This document shows positions 22,379-22,785 of a stretch of 22,785 nt of DNA, piece by piece. The DNA comes from a virus. The stretch is taken from the IMG/VR virus record IMGVR_UViG_3300035216_000941, positions 1 to 22,785 of that record; one strand, given 5' to 3'. The stretch's first letter is position 1. Every line of letters begins with the position of its first letter. Under the pieces are notes generated by a model. The model saw nothing but the letters and a program-made list of their open reading frames with translations, was not told the DNA's origin and made no database searches. Made by a program: the position numbers and the translations under genes.

Positions 22379-22396
22379 TTGTATCGAATGATACAA
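22379..22396. repeat. Perfect 18-bp hairpin palindrome
   Basis: TTGTATC and GATACAA flank a GAAT loop. A similar ATCCAATGATA lies at about 21950-21959 beside copy 2, so the motif may be part of the cassette boundary. It could be an operator or a minor hairpin. Confidence 0.6.
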
Positions 22397-22442
22397 CGTG
22401 ACAGTGAGAGATGCGAAAATGCTAGCTGGCATGGTTATAATA

Positions 22443-22480
22443 GTGATCGCGAGCAACCGTCGGGTTCGCCAATCACGCTC
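22443..22480 (+). repeat. Cassette repeat, copy 3
   Basis: The core 22443-22476 is identical to copy 4 over the whole 34 bases. It starts GTGATCGCGAGCAACC and ends CCAATCAC, so the ends GTGAT and ATCAC are inverted. A perfect TATAAT (22436-22441) sits directly before it. Its right end is 10 bases from the stop of the minus-strand gene. Confidence 0.88.
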
Positions 22481-22485
22481 ACTCG

Positions 22486-22710
22486 TCACCTTAGCACAGG
22501 TCGTCCTAGTTCGTCTACTAGTCCTGAGAACCACTGGCTGGTCAGGCTGTAAGCCTCCTTGGCATCGCGCAGTCCTAACCCGACCTCTTTTTTAAACTGC
22601 TTGACTGTATATTCGATCTGGTCCCATGTGATTTCCAGGGATTCCTCTTTCTCGAGAAGTTCTTGATAGGCTTGGAAGATCTCGTCCTTCCTGCTCTTCA
22701 TTGTGATCAT
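22486..22710 (-). CDS. Small charged helical protein in cassette array, 74 residues
   Basis: This protein is rich in Glu and Lys and probably all-helical: F-Q-A-Y-Q-E-L-L-E-K-E-E, then I-E-Y-T-V-K-Q-F-K-K-E-V-G, then L-R-D-A-K-E-A-Y. A GAGGA ribosome site lies 8 bases before the ATG at 22710, in the same ATCCCATGA context used by the other two cassette genes; a second Met is three codons later. It is the only cassette gene on the minus strand and is bracketed exactly by repeat copies 3 and 4. Function unknown; a small regulator is one possibility. Confidence 0.78.
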   Translation of the reverse strand: MITMKSRKDEIFQAYQELLEKEESLEITWDQIEYTVKQFKKEVGLGLRDAKEAYSLTSQWFSGLVDELGRPVLR

Positions 22711-22748
22711 GGGATGAATCCTCTTAGAGTTTGTACGTTGTCAAAGAC

Positions 22749-22785
22749 GTGATCGCGAGCAACCGTCGGGTTCGCCAATCACGAT
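22749..22785 (+). repeat. Cassette repeat, copy 4 (at right edge)
   Basis: The core 22749-22782 is identical to copy 3. The window ends three bases later, so the outer extension cannot be seen. It lies 39 bases upstream of the start of the minus-strand gene. Confidence 0.87.

Noticed and set aside
22443-22480. tRNA fragment (GGGTTCG resembles a T-arm)
   Set aside because: No acceptor or anticodon arms can be built and the surrounding sequence does not fold as a tRNA.
21471-22785. CRISPR array
   Set aside because: Only four copies with 300-580 base intervals that contain genes, and no cas genes.
21471-22785. Integron with attC sites
   Set aside because: The repeats lack the GTTRRRY/RYYYAAC core sites and no integrase gene is in the window, though the cassette layout is similar.

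Overview
This window looks like part of the genome of a long-tailed, siphovirus-like phage of marine picocyanobacteria (Prochlorococcus or Synechococcus). The host inference rests on small genes typical of cyanobacteria and their phages: a 40-residue high-light-inducible (Hli) protein, a DUF4278-like protein starting with the T-Y-R-G pattern, and a tiny basic Pro/Gly/Lys protein overlapping hli. The phage inference rests on a near-complete tail module. All calls come from reading the sequence; no database search was run. Cyanosiphoviruses such as P-SS2 are natural comparators, but I cannot claim identity.

Region 1 (1 to about 17.3 kb) is a tail operon on the minus strand, so it reads right to left. 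It starts with a possible connector protein and an HK97 gp10-like neck protein. A lambda-like G/GT chaperone pair follows, joined by a -1 frameshift at GGGAAAG (15654-15660). Next come a probable tail terminator carrying Ig-like domains, the tail tube protein, a terminator, a 1497-residue tape measure protein and a small distal tail protein. The operon continues with a 1436-residue hub-like protein holding ten Cys-rich repeats and about 23 calcium-loop (TSP3-like) repeats. It ends with four tail-tip proteins, the last running off the left edge. A free-standing HNH endonuclease gene on the plus strand (14664-15029) interrupts the operon.

Region 2 (17.3 to 20 kb) holds small minus-strand genes in short units separated by clear intrinsic terminators: unknown ORFs, the DUF4278-like gene, a thioredoxin-like gene, the basic peptide, hli and a small membrane protein. 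Several are too short for routine gene callers.

Region 3 (20 to 22.8 kb) is an accessory area with genes on both strands. It has a plus-strand gene behind a good TTGACA-17-TATACT promoter and two minus-strand genes, one with a possible zinc ribbon. It then has an unusual pyrimidine-rich tract (about 20.88-21.28 kb). From 21.47 kb to the right edge, four copies of a 34-47 bp repeat able to form a hairpin separate three single small genes, whose start regions share an ATCCCATGA leader. This repeat-and-single-gene cassette layout is the best candidate here for an undescribed system.

Together the left genes build the tail. The small right-hand genes look like host-manipulation or accessory genes: photoprotection (Hli), redox (thioredoxin-like) and orphan proteins.
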